DNA of 64,000 bases. Origin: Phytophthora sp. 'mugwort'. Lineage: Eukaryota > Oomycota > Peronosporomycetes > Peronosporales > Peronosporaceae. The stretch spans positions 372,001 to 436,000 of the forward strand of contig JAUCEF010000009.1 in assembly GCA_033558025.1 (NCBI GenBank). Direction: 5' to 3'. The notes under the pieces are model-generated. The model was not told the origin of the DNA. It did not search any database and worked only from the letters and a program-made list of their open reading frames with translations. How positions within the stretch are numbered: the stretch's first letter is position 1; every line of letters starts with the position of its first letter. Positions 19,200-30,656 of this stretch are shown here, piece by piece. Position numbers and translations under genes: made by a program.

Positions 19200-20430
19200 A
19201 GACGTAGGCCAGACACTGCTGAAAAGTGTTTGACCATCTGGATCGCAATGGTCTGCATGTCACTGTGCACAACGTAAATGGCCGTGTCGTCCGCGTACCC
19301 CGCCACTTTCAACTGCCCCCCCCCCCCGTTCGCTTCTCGTCCAAGCTAATGCCCCGCAGTCCGGGCTCCGCGTTGACAGCGTCCTAGAGTAGATCCACTG
19401 CTAGAATAAAATAGTAGCGGTGCACGTGGGCACCCTATCGGATCCCACTGGTCACTGTTACAGGCCTAGATAGCTCCCCGATCGCCATGAATCGCACCGA
19501 AATTCCTGCGTGAATGACCTTGGTCATGTTGCAGAATTTCGGCTGAAAGCCTTTGGCTCTCAGTACCGCAAGTAGGAATTCCCTATCTAGCGAGTAGTAA
19601 GCATTTGCGAAGTCCAGCAACAGAACTTGCGCCTCACTCATCTCCTCGTTTGCGTGGCACTTCGCCTTGGCTGCCTCAAACAAGTCAATCGTCTCATGAA
19701 TGGTTTTGAAGGGCATGAAGCCACATTCGGTGTTGTGGACTAATCTCAGTACGCGCTTGCGCACTCTCCACGCTAGTATACGCGCGAAGATCTTACAATC
19801 GGAGTTCTGAAGGGCAATTGATCTGTACTTATGCGGGTTGCTGCTGTCGCCACCTTTGCCAATGCTAAAAATGTAGACCTCCATGAAACTGGAGGGAGTG
19901 ACTCCTTCTTCCATGCAGTCATTCACGAGCCTTGTTATAATAGGCACTAGGTTGTCCGCATTGTCTCGGTACCACTCGTTGCCGTTTTTTCGTCAGGCCC
20001 ACACGCTTTGCCTCTTTTGCCCCTGTTAATTGCCCCGAGCACCTCGTCCTCCGTAATGGCCGCATCCAGTTCATTCAGGTCTATTTTGTACCATCGCATC
20101 CCATTCTTCTCACGAAAGTGTCAATACTCTCTGCCTCTTCAGCCTTCCCGTTGAGTATGCCTTCCCAGCTATCCGCCAGGGTGTTGGCCTTATCGTGCTC
20201 ATCCCTTGGTGGACAGTCTTGTCTCACTGCTAAAGTCGGGATTGTATTATCCCCAAATTTTGTACAGATACGCCTGAAAAAAAAACACACACTTGGTCAA
20301 GGCTCTCGAGCTCCACGCGTTTTGTCTCACCAGTATTCTTCTTTTCACCGCCCGTCGTGACTCTTGCTCAATGTGTACTGCTGCGACTAGCGCAATTCGT
20401 GCGCTGTCCGTCCCGGAGCTCGCGTAATCC
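19200..20430 (-). pseudogene. LINE reverse transcriptase domain
   Basis: Copies the element RNA into DNA at the nicked target. On the minus strand the ORF 19947-19435 shows RLVNDCMEEG, SSNPHKYRSIALQNSDCKIFA (the fingers motif), HNTECGFMPFKTIHE and LLLDFANAYYSLDREFL (motif A with the first catalytic Asp). After a frame break comes KVAGYADDTAIYVVHS (motif C, YADD, about 19280-19305). Upstream pieces (20290-20081) hold the start of the domain. The frame breaks near 19440 and 20000. Confidence 0.88.
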
Positions 20431-20432
20431 AA

Positions 20433-21600
20433 TTATTGCCAGCCTCGCTTTATACGTTTAATGCGCTGCCTGAATCCGTTTGTTATGCGCTTCCGGGCAT
20501 CCCTCTTAAGTGTCCTCATCTCTTCTTTTATGCTGGCCTTGAAGTGATCCCAGGCCACTACCGAATCCTTCGCCGTCCACACTCCTCCAGCAATGACCCG
20601 AACTCCGCCACTCGTTCCGTGATAAGGATTCCCGTGGCTGCCAGCACAAAACAAGGAGGCGGATATAATTTGGGTCGCTTCTTCAGCCGCACCGCTCCCG
20701 CCGGCGGGTGTAGCTCCAGAAGCACCGCCCTGCGCCCTGCGGTCTGTGTGAAAAGGTGCTTCCTCTACCGACATCGCTCTCACTAGTTTCTTGGCTCCCG
20801 CGCTGATAAAGAACCTGTCGATCCGCGACGATCCGGACTGTCCGCTGGCCGTCGTGTGTCTGTGTGTATGTTGTTCCGTAGTGTATTTCTTTCGCTCTGC
20901 CTCGCCCTGCCTTGCTGGTATGTTGTAGTGCCCGGCATCTAGCAAATTGCGCCTTACAACGAACATGTGCAGCTCCTTTGCCCCAATATCCGCCCTTGCA
21001 GAGGTTCCAATTCCTTCAACCTTAAGATGCAAAACACACAGTTGAAATCTCCTCCGCAGATGGCATCCGCTTCCTCGGGGAACTCAATCTCCTGCAATCT
21101 TTTGAAAAAAAACTGCCATCACTGCCCCTAATGATGGCGCATATATGTTGACGAAGATATAGCTTTTCCCGGCTAGGTCTCCGATCACCATGATTAAATG
21201 CTCTGTCCAGTGTACCTCTCGCCATGGCCTCACGTTCCTCAGGGCTCCGTACGGATTAACTATAATGGCTACACCAGCCCTCCTTCCCGCTCCTGACGAC
21301 CAAAAGGACAGTGTCCGCGGCGTTGTGTATCTGAAACCCCAGATTGCCGCAAATTGCCGGCTGCTGAATCTTCCTCCTCCTTCTGCAAGTGTTTCTGCAA
21401 GTGTGTCTCCTGAATGAAATCCACATCAAGCTGTCCTCTGTCGTGCCTCTCCTTCATTCCTTGTAATCTATTTCCTAGACAGACAATGTGCGATGAGAGA
21501 CCCCTCGTGTTTAACGTTATGCATCCAATCGTCTGGTCCATCTTGTGCTGTGTGACTCTGTCTCGAGTCACTCCCTTCGTTTTCTTTCTCCTCCTCTTGA
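20433..21600 (-). pseudogene. LINE AP-like endonuclease domain
   Basis: Nicks target DNA to prime reverse transcription. Minus-strand pieces in order: ITLNTRGL and DFIQETHL (about 21530-21400, the N-terminal Asn and catalytic Glu motifs), YGALRNVRPWREVHWTEHL and KSYIFVNIYAPS (about 21250-21130), and finally SGSSRIDRFFIS (about 20830-20790, with the conserved RID signature). This is the order expected of an exonuclease-endonuclease-phosphatase fold. Frameshifts fall near 21300 and 21100. Confidence 0.85.
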
Positions 21601-21699
21601 TCATTTCCCTCTTGTGTGTCAAGAACTCCGTCCTTGTCTGCCAACTGTGCTCCTCCTTCGTCAGTGAGGCGAAAAACTGGCGCATCGATCTCCGCCGTT

Positions 21700-24600
21700 T
21701 CCCATCTTCCAGCGAGCCTGAGCCGTTCACCCCTCGAAATCGGTTGACATCTTTATTGTTTGGTTCCGCTCCAGCTGTCGTCGCTCCAGCCGCCGGTGGC
21801 TCGTGGTCGACTCGCGCCTTGGTCGCCTTCGGTAACACGCGTCCTTGGGTCACACGCTTCTGATCTGAGCATGATCTTGACCTCGGGACTTCCCTGTTGC
21901 AACATACCTGCCTTGTTAAGCTGCTCCTTTTCACCAGCTTCAGCTGCTAATGCCCCATCTAGCTGCGATGGTTTGACCGCGATCTCGCGTTCCATGTCCA
22001 CGTTATCGGTAGGTGTCTCGTTGCTTTCTCCCACTGGTGCAGCCTCGGTCCATGCTGGGTGAGATACCGACGACAATTCCCCATCAGCTCCTATGAATAC
22101 TGGTGTGCTTTTCTCCGTTTTGCTCTCGTGTTGAGCCTTTGAGTCGCCGTTACTTCCCGCCTCCTTCAAGATGGGATGACCCTTTTCAGCCTCCACTTTC
22201 AGCTCATCCATAGCCTCTTTGCGCACCGTCCTCAGCGTTCGTGCTGCCGCTTTCGAGATTGTAGTTTCATCCAACGGTACAATGTGCACCTTTTGCCAGC
22301 CGTACTTAGTCATTACATCTTCCCACACAGTTGTCATCTCCGTTAAATGGTTGATGTAGTTCGCAGGCCTCTCCTAGTCGTAACAGACCGCTTGGAAGTG
22401 ACTGCTATCTGGGATTCCGCTCAGTATTATACTGTTGGCAGGCCCCATTGCCAATGAGCTCTTGCAGCAGCGAAATCGCGGCTTGTGTGTACATAGGTGT
22501 CACTGTTCCGACTTCGCATCCTGTGGTGGACTTGTTTGACCACTCCTCGTACGCATACACTTGCATTCTGGCAGTACCGGCCTCCTGCACACTCAGAACA
22601 AAATCGGTTCGCGCGCGTGAATCGCCATCGATTTGATGTACGTGGGGCGTACCAAAGAATTGAAAGGGACGAAAGCCTTCACCGATTTCTACCTCTGCTC
22701 CGCATAGTGGTTGGCGAGGCTGCAGATCTGATGAGCAAGGGGTCGCCTTGCCGCAGCTTGTCCTCTAACAGCTTTGATCTCCGCATAAAATCGTGTGAGA
22801 AATGTTTTGCCTCATCCGGGAGCTTGACAATCATTCTATTGATGATTTGCTTTTTGACCGCGTTGATGGTCGTTGTGATCTCTTTGCTCGGCTCGACCAG
22901 TCCACCCTCAATGTTGCACAGCGCGGCATAGAAAGCTAGCCATCCGCATTGACCCGTCGCGGCAAACGTTCACCAGTTTGCCCCCTAGAATGCCTGATGC
23001 TGCTTTCCACTATCTAAGCCCGGTTTACTTTCTTGAACTGACAATCGCCGTCGGACATGTCAGTGTTCCTTGATCCTGAATTTCCTTTTCCGCCTGTGAG
23101 TCACCGTCTGGAGCACCCCGCTTTGTTGCGCTGTTTTCCGTAGAAGGCACATTCCCCAGACTTTCCTCTGCCGAACCATCCGGCTCTGACACCGTCTGGT
23201 CGTTGGTGGCCCCCCGAGCGGTACTGGTGCATGTATCGCTGCATGGTTGCAATAGCCCCCGTCCGACTAGTGATGGTGCTTGACTTGATTGGTGACAGTG
23301 AACGCGCAATTCCTCTCGTTTGCGGGTCTTCGTGCCTGACAGGTTTTCCTCGCGTTGTTCTCCTGGTCTTCCCGTTTCCACGTTTCCGGTGCTCGACGTT
23401 TAGGCGAAAGTGACGCTCTGCGTGGTGTATCCATGCTCTCGCTTGCGTTTGTCGGTCGTTTGCCCGCCTCCACACGCTTGCTGAGCGCCTTTAGGAAGCG
23501 ATTTCGAGCTGATGTGCCCATAGTCTTCTCGCCCGTGTTTCTTCGTGCCAGCTTGGGTTGTCGCGTCCCCTGCCAGAATGTCCTCTTAGTTTGGCGGGTG
23601 TCCACGCACGTACTCCACTGGCGTGACCTTATCGTGCGACTGAGCCTGTAGCCCGATGTGAGGGAGCCCTTTTCTCGATCCTTGCTGCCTCCTTCCCATT
23701 CATGATCACGTCGTCTGCTTGACAGGTGGCTTGGTTTCGTCTCTGCTTCCTTCTCCCCCATGCACTGCTTATCCTCTAAGTCCACAGCTATCTTGTCCTC
23801 CGCCGGATCTCGTACAGCCACTCCCAAGACTGAAATAAAGCCCTCTTCCCCCACCCCCCTCGGAAATGGGTCCGCTAGTTGGCCTCTGATGAATTTCCCT
23901 CTCTTCGCTTGCCGTGCCCTTAAATGGATGACTCTGTTCCCATTCCGTTGGTAGAGAGAGAAAAGCCTCAGATAACTTGTTGGGCTTCTTGCTTGGGGAT
24001 TTTGCCACGTTTCTTTGTTGACTTTGGCTCCATGGCCCTTTTCTTCCGCCTCCGAGCATTCACTCCTGTCGCCCATCCAGCATCTTCCGGAGATGCTTCA
24101 CTGTCGAGGCGTGACTCCGGCCTCCTGAACCTTGGCCCTGTTGGCTATCCTTCGATGGCAACGCACCACGTACGATCTGCATGTGAGCCTTTCGCTAGCC
24201 GTCTGCCTCCTCTGTGGCAACTTGCAGTATTGGTGGGATGGAAAGGGGAGAAACATGCCTTGCACGGCCAAATTGATGTGTGCCTGGTGATGATGTACAC
24301 CCAATTCAAAGTCTTCCCCTCGAACACACGAGATGCGCCGCCACGAGGAGGAACAAGCCGCCATCTTGATCCTCAAAGCAGGTCCAAGGATCTAACGTTG
24401 CCTTTCCTCAATTCTATCGTGAAGAGGTAGTAATCCATCGGGACAATTTCCTGTGTACTGCGTGCGCGCTCCCGCAGCGCATCGTAGTTCACAAGTTTCA
24501 GCATCCTTCTAGCTAGAGGCATGTTCCAGCCAGACCAACGCTCCGAGATCCGCCCGCCTTTAAAGGACACCTTGATCAGACGAGAGTCGGAGACTACCGT

Positions 24601-25100
24601 CACTCGTGACAGATCTCATTTAAACCCCTCCACTTCTTGTTTTTGAGATCTTGCCGCTGCTGCGCCTACTTGTATGTAGGTAAGGAGTGCGTGCCTCGTG
24701 ACATTGTCAGCGAATTTCATGTCAGCCGGTAAGTGTCCATACAGTGTACACTCCAATGCCTGGAATAGGTCCTCAAACGCTGCCATCTCTTTCACTGTCA
24801 TCGACTGGAGCAGAAATTGAGGTGTGCGCGGCATTTCGATCACTTGGTCTAGTATTCAGCCGCATCGCCTTGCCCTCATCTTCTGTCCTTCGACGCGGTG
24901 TACATAGTTTCAGAGCCGGTTCTAAGCATAGATTCATGAGTCGCTGCTGTTCATCCGTTAGGCGTTGTTGCAGTCGACGCGACGGCCCACCAGCTACCGC
25001 CCCCCAAATACGAGTTGGTCATTGGAGTCTGCGCTGCCTTGCTTTCAGTCTTTCTATTGCCTGCCTCAAAATGGAAAACGTGCAGTCTCGCTTCCATTTC
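21700..25100 (-). pseudogene. LINE ORF1 / gag-like region, decayed
   Basis: Minus-strand open pieces cover this interval (24843-24616, 24603-24373, 24376-24098, 24076-23267, 22337-21753 and others) in shifting frames. The 5' part shows LQSMTVKEMAAFEDLFQALE and MPLARRMLKLVNYDALRERA. Near 24300-24150 there is CKACFSPFHPTNTASC, resembling a zinc knuckle of CCHC type. Further on the sequence is charged and low-complexity (KGHPILKEAGSNGDSKAQ). This fits an RNA-binding ORF1 followed by a linker into ORF2, but the exact ORF boundary is not visible. Confidence 0.55.
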
Positions 25101-26723
25101 GTCCGTCGGTACGTAACCAGGATGGATTCATGGGGTGTACAACCACGTCGAATTTGGAGTAACCTCCGCCGATCTACTGACGTTCCAGTACCACCTTTGG
25201 GTTTGCCGTCTCGTCAACAAATAAGCGACTGTGTGAAACGCCTCCGAATAAGATCTTATCGAGCAATACTAGGCGAGCTGTAAAGATGCTGACAAAGAAT
25301 TTCCATTCTATGAGGTATAGATGGAAGCAAGGCATTTCTCTTCGGTCATGCAGACGTCGAGGGTGGATTTCCGAGGATCGGAAAGGCAGTCATGGCGACC
25401 CATTCATTCTAGGTGTAACAACATCGCGTCTGTTGACCAAAACGCACCAATTTCGCGGTCATAAACACTTTCGACTGTTTAGACTGATGCGACCTTCAAG
25501 CGTAATGACCTAGTCTATCCGGTTATTACGTGTGGGCTTACCGTTCGATCTCCCGTCTACCACCTTGCAGCTATTCTCGTTGTGAGCACTAGAACACATC
25601 GAGAGTACGAGATGGCATTTGGTTGCGCGGCCAGATTATACCAGCGGGTATTTCAGACGTCACTTCGCGTTGATGCTGTCTTAGGCGACGCGGAAGATGC
25701 TCAATTCAACGCGCTGAAAAGCCTAAACACTTTCAGCGACAGTAAATACTTGATGTGCTTTTTCCATGTATTATACAACGTTCACAAGGAAACAAGATAT
25801 TCCGAGACAGCTCCTGGTGTGGGTGATTTTTCTGAAATCATGGATATGCATTTCACGACAAGCCAATCGGAATATTGCAGAGTGAAGGAACGAGTTATTT
25901 CAGCGTGGAAAGGAGAGCCATGCCTGAAAAGCTTTGCAAAATACTTTGAGGAGCAATGGGCAGAGAGCCGCTTTTTGGAGATGGCAGAGTTTTCATACGT
26001 CGCCGAGTTATGCGACCACGAATAACCCTCGCGAGATTTTCCATGCTACTGTGAAGCGACATGTCCAACGCAAGGCTAGCGAGATATGCGCACTAATGCG
26101 AAGCATGATCATGTTGGCAGAGGACGTTGTATGCGATGTGCCCATGCCGATAGCATGTAATGCCCTACCTAATGTGGAGCTCAAGCAGACAGCCACGTGG
26201 ATGTTGAAGAGTAAGGCTGTGGCTGTAATTCGGACTGACGTGGAGACGCAACGCAAGGTGCTGCATATTTTGGAGATTCATCTAGCGCGGAAGCCATGGA
26301 AACAATACTCCAAACAGCTAGTTCCGTAATTGTGGCAAATGGTGAGGAGGCATCTATTTCTTCTCTGGTATTAGAGAAAGCTGAACAAACTAAAGCATCA
26401 CTCCTCTATCGTGATAGCGTGAAATGGTTTACGCGCCGAGCACATCGGATGAATATGCCTGTCATGGTTGGATGGTGGATATTGACCATAGCAGCTGTGG
26501 CTGCTCGATTCACCTTAAATTTGGAGTATGCTCTCACATTATCGTAGCACGATCCGTCCTTGGTATTGGTGAGCGATACGGCGGCGGAGTTAAGCTGATG
26601 CGTCGTCGAGCGCGAAAGAAGCAGAAGAAACAGATCTCAGACGACGTGAACTCAATCTCAAACGACGTGAACGTATCTCACCTCCTACAAGCGCCGCCTT
26701 TATCGGTTGGATTCGGGACATGA
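25100..26723 (+). pseudogene. MULE transposase, catalytic and SWIM parts
   Basis: The plus-strand continuation of the MULE begins with RMDSWGVQPRRIWSNLRR and LPSRQQISDCVKRLR. Next are SHGDPFILGVTTSRLL and TDATFKRNDLVYPV (first catalytic Asp, about 25485), then VLGDAEDAQFNALKSL and KYLMCFFHVLYNVHKE (second Asp and the C-x2-H motif of MULEs). Near the C-terminus is a SWIM zinc finger, CGCSIHLKFGVCSHIIVA (about 26495-26550), followed by a basic tail RRRARKKQKK. The frame shifts near 25280, 25490, 26010 and 26330, so it is inactive. Identification is firm. Confidence 0.88.
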
Positions 26724-26740
26724 AGAGAATGCTGGAGTAT

Positions 26741-26975
26741 GTTAGATAACTCGACCGTTCGACTTAACTAGAACCGAACCCACGATGCACGTTAACTCGA
26801 CCGGTTGTCTTAACTACCATCATCATACAGATTCAGGTCAACTCGACCAGTCGGCTTAACTATAATCATTATGTAGATTCAAGTTAACTCGACCGGTCGA
26901 CTTAACTAGAATCGTATTCAGATTCGCATTAGCTCGATCGGTCGACTTAATCAAATTCATCATGTGCTACTCGCA
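26741..26975 (+). repeat. 46-bp tandem array, five units
   Basis: Units start at 26741 (slightly longer), 26791, 26837, 26883 and 26929. Each begins GTTAACTCGACCGG or a close variant and contains a partly palindromic core TCGACCGGTCGA, best seen in unit 4. The 46-bp spacing of units 2-4 is exact. It lies just after the MULE transposase and probably belongs to its subterminal region; related copies occur at 15125-15167. Confidence 0.85.
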
Positions 26976-27940
26976 TACAGATAGATATTAATACCCCCTG
27001 TTGTACACAGCTAACGCGATTCAAACGATTCAGTGGCCATTCAATTTAAAAGGTCTTCTTTTTGAAGTACACGACTTGTACGTGGTGGACGGCCTACGGA
27101 TGAGGAGACGATAGACCAAATAGCACACGCGATACGTCACTATCTTGTGTTAACGAAACCTGTGGAGTTTTGTTTTGTTCATATATATATGGTCGCCGAG
27201 TATGCCACAGGGTCGGTAGGAAACGGTAATCCATGTACACTAGCTGTCAATTTGGGATATGCTGCGTTGGAATCCACCCCGTTGTGCCGGTACCAACGAC
27301 ACTTGCACCATGAAAACCTCCCACATTTTGATTAACATTTCCGTTTTAACAGATAGCTCACATCCACTAGTACTCGTAGTTGACTGCTACAAAGTTGAGG
27401 GACCGGACCGGTTAGCCTTAAAGCCAGTTTGACGGCCCGGTTAAGATTTTGAGGCCCCATTCCACCCTCTCACATTTTCCAGAAACCTCTTTTAACAGCA
27501 TGACGGCGAGGCGTAAATGCAGACAATTCCCTGAGGCCGAGCGATTGCGGTTGCTGAAGATTTGGTGACTCATGGAGGGCCAGCCAACGCTGCGCGGGGC
27601 GAGGCCTGACGCGTGTGGACTTTTTTTCTGTGAGGTGTCGCTGGCATCGCACTCCAAACTCGACGCCTCCGCCTCGTCCTGCCGACCTCCCGAAAATCGT
27701 GGCCTATACTCGATAATAAATCTGCGCGCCCAGTCTTATTGTTTTGAAGGACAAATTCAGGGTATTTTTACAATACCGGAGTACATCAATTGGCCGAACG
27801 GTGTCTCCATCGCGGATACTGGTATCGTATAATTCCAGTTCTCGAAATTCATAGGTCTTTAGTGTACGCTCAGGCCCGGACCCTGTCCTGCGGATCCTGG
27901 TAGCATCAGGATGTGCATCTTGAACGAACGAGAGATTTTT
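26976..27940. other. Gene-poor spacer
   Basis: About 960 bp with only short, unsupported ORFs on both strands. It may include the right end of the MULE and the truncated left end of the gypsy remnant, but I see no termini. Confidence 0.5.
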
Positions 27941-27949
27941 GTTAGAGCG

Positions 27950-30590
27950 CGTTGTTCCAGCCAATCAGAGTTCCCTTCGCGACTCTTCGACAGCGAGACC
28001 GGCCATCGGGTCAAGGCAGGCGGCATCCAGCTGGAGCCGCTGCCCTAGGTGTCTCGGAGCTCCTGAACCTCGACAAGTTGACGTCGACATATTTCCTGCC
28101 CGAACTGAAAGCTGGAGAAATCATGGCGGTGGTACTCTTGAAGCAAGATTCCACTCCTGAGGAATTGAATTCCTCGTCGGTTATGGACGAGGGCTTCCTG
28201 GAAGCATTCTCCTCCCAGCGTGCCTCGCGCTTGGGTTCTGATATTCTCAAGAACCCGAAGGATCCCGTGTATCCTTTGATGAAGGAATTCGAAGACGTAG
28301 TGTCCAAGGACCCACCGTCTCAACTTCCACCGGATCGTGGGATCGGGCACAAAGTACTGTGTCACCAGACAATAGCCACTACCTCGTGAGCAGTGCGAGG
28401 TCATGATGCTTTCTTTGCCGCTAAGTCCAAGGCAAGCATGGTGCGGGAATCGAAATTCCCGCAATCGATGCCAACCTTCTGCGTTCGGAAGCCGGACGGG
28501 AAGTGGCGTCTGGTTCATGCTTCCAATATGCTGAACAGCGCGGCGGTTCCGGCCCAGACTCCCATCCCGCGAAAGAATGTGTTGTTGAACAGCATGGCCG
28601 GGTGCGAGTTGTACAGCGCCCTGGATCTGATGGACGGATACTACCGGATCCTGATGCGCGAGAGCGACATCCCACTCACTGCAGTGAGCACCCCGAGCTG
28701 TATGCTCTGAGAGCGGCTTGTAATGTCCCAGGGTCTGTCTAATGCCCCGACGACGTGGTCACGCAGGTGTTTAAAACACTGTGTGAGTACGCACAGTCGT
28801 ATTTCGACGATATGCTCGTCCGTAGCCGTGCCGAGGGAGGGAAGACGACTATGGAGGTGCATTTAGAGCACCTCCGTCGAGTGTTAGAGGTCATGAAGCG
28901 AACAAGCTCTGTGCCAACCCCTTCGACAAGTGCGACTTCGCGGCGCAAGAGATCAAAGTTCTCCGTTGCTTCGTCAGCAACGTCGGCGCTCGAGCCGACC
29001 CGGAGAAAGTCGAGGCCATTTCGACTTCGCCAATGCCAAGGTCCCATAAGGACCTGGAGAAGTGGCTGGGCCTAGCCAACTACCTCCATAAGCACAGCGA
29101 AAGGTACGCGGTATGACGAGATCCTTGTCGGATCTTCTGAAGAAGGATACCGACTGGCACTCGGGCGTGAGCACCAGGAAGTCTTTGACAATGTCAAGGC
29201 AAGCCTTCAGAAGACGCCTGTCCTGGTACTGTCGGACGAGACGAAGCCGTTTAGCGTCGTCTGCGACGCATTCGATTATGCAATCGGATGTGCATTGCTG
29301 CAGAACGATGCAGCAGGACATGAACGATAGATCTCGTTTCAGTCCAGGTTGCCGAACGCATCTACCCCGTCCATGACAAGGAGCTGCTTGCCATGAAGTA
29401 CGCCCTTGTCAAGTTTAGTGTGCACCTACTGGGATCCCATCCCTTTGTGATCTACACAGATCACGCATCCTTGCGGACGGCGATGAATTCGACCCATCTG
29501 TCCCAACGGATGGCGAGATAGATGTCCTTCTTCGCGGAATACAACTTCCGCGTCGAGTACAAGCCTGGCAAGCACAATGTTCTTGCCGATGCGTTGTCAC
29601 GCGGGTCGGACTATGACTGGCGCACATCAGTCGTGCCACGACCGATCTATACGAGCCGGTACGGATGGAGCATCGGGGCGACGAAGTCACGGCACCTCTG
29701 GTACGGTTCCTGCCCGCTGGCAAGGAAGCCAAGGCCGGGTGGTCCACGCCACGTCGGAGAGACCGGCTCCGTCGATATGAGTGACACGATGGCCTGCATT
29801 ACTACCGAATAGAACCTCATGAACCTCCACGGGTAGTTGTAACAAACGACGAGGATCCCAAGTTTGCTATCCTTCAGGAGGCGCACGATGCGCCGTCGAG
29901 CGGTCGCTTGGGCCGCGAGAAGACCTTCAATCGGTCTATCGTCTTTGGTAGATCCACATGTACAAGTGGGTCGCACAGTACGTGAAGACATGTGAAGCAT
30001 GTCAGCGGGTAAAAGCCGCGGGAACATCTCGGCTCCTTTTCAGAGCCTGCCCGTTCCAGTGGACAGCTGAAGTTGATGAGTCTGGATTTCATCTTCGGAC
30101 TTCCGGCCACGGAAACATCGGTATATTGGTGTTCGTGTGCCGTGTGAGCTAGATGGCGCGTCTTGCTCCGGTCAAAGACACAGTACCGGGAAGCTGGCTG
30201 CAAAACAGTTCCTGGATGACGTTTCCCGCCATCATGGTCTGCTGGAGACAGTTGTCTCGCATCGTGACCCGCGGTTTACCGCTGCGTACTGATGAACACT
30301 GTTCCAACTACTTGGAAATGAGGCTGTACATGTCCACTGCCGATCGTCCTCACACGGATGGGCAGACGGAGCGTGTCGACAGAGCGCTTGAGGACACTCA
30401 ACACAGCATGTGTGCGGAGTCTCCTCGCATTTGGTCAAAACGCGTGCCAGTAGTTGGGTTTGCACTCGACAATGCGGTTCGCGCATCGACCGGGTATATC
30501 CCGTTCTTCCTGAATGGCTTACGCCATCCACGGGTGCCGCTCACTTTACGAGGCAGCACCACGCCTTCAGTTTCTAAGTGGGGGAGATGA
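27950..30590 (+). pseudogene. Ty3/gypsy retrotransposon pol remnant
   Basis: Plus-strand polyprotein in many frames, in gypsy order. It opens with a linker FEDVVSKDPPSQLPPDRGI. Reverse transcriptase follows with RKPDGKWRLVHASNML, AQTPIPRKNVL, LYSALDLMDGYY and YFDDMLVRSRAEGG (catalytic YFDD). RNase H has SVVCDAFDYAIGCALLQ and EYKPGKHNVLADALSRG. Integrase has a zinc-finger part (CEACQRVKA) and DRPHTDGQTERVDRALEDT plus FALDNAVRASTGY. Gag and protease are missing and no LTR is seen on either side. Stops occur between almost every domain. The final 3' piece ends near 30590. Confidence 0.92.
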
Positions 30591-30656
30591 TCGGAAAGCG
30601 CTTTCCTCCCGGGTCTCGGACATAAGACCGGTTTCCTTACGGAAATAAGTGTTCTC

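Larger units (their letters stand above)
16431..25100 (-). mobile_element. Non-LTR retrotransposon (LINE) with RNase H, inserted in the MULE
   Basis: Running on the minus strand from about 25100 to about 16430 are an ORF1-like region, an AP-type endonuclease, a reverse transcriptase, a long C-terminal region and an RNase H domain. This order is typical of RNase H-bearing LINE clades. Its GC-rich, C/T-biased plus strand differs from the flanking MULE. I could not read a clean poly(A) tail or target duplication, so the limits are placed where MULE coding stops and resumes and may be off by about 50 bp. It is decayed, with many stops. Confidence 0.75.
15120..26975 (+). mobile_element. Mutator-like element (MULE), interrupted by a LINE
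   Basis: Plus-strand transposase pieces lie on both sides of a minus-strand retrotransposon: a zinc-finger N-terminus at 16136-16430 and the rest at about 25100-26723. The split falls where a MULE linker of the type TEMN...RMDSWGVQPRRIW should be continuous. The outer limits are tentative. I used the related repeats at 15125 and 26741-26975, which share a motif, but no clean inverted termini or 9-bp target duplication could be read. Confidence 0.55.
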
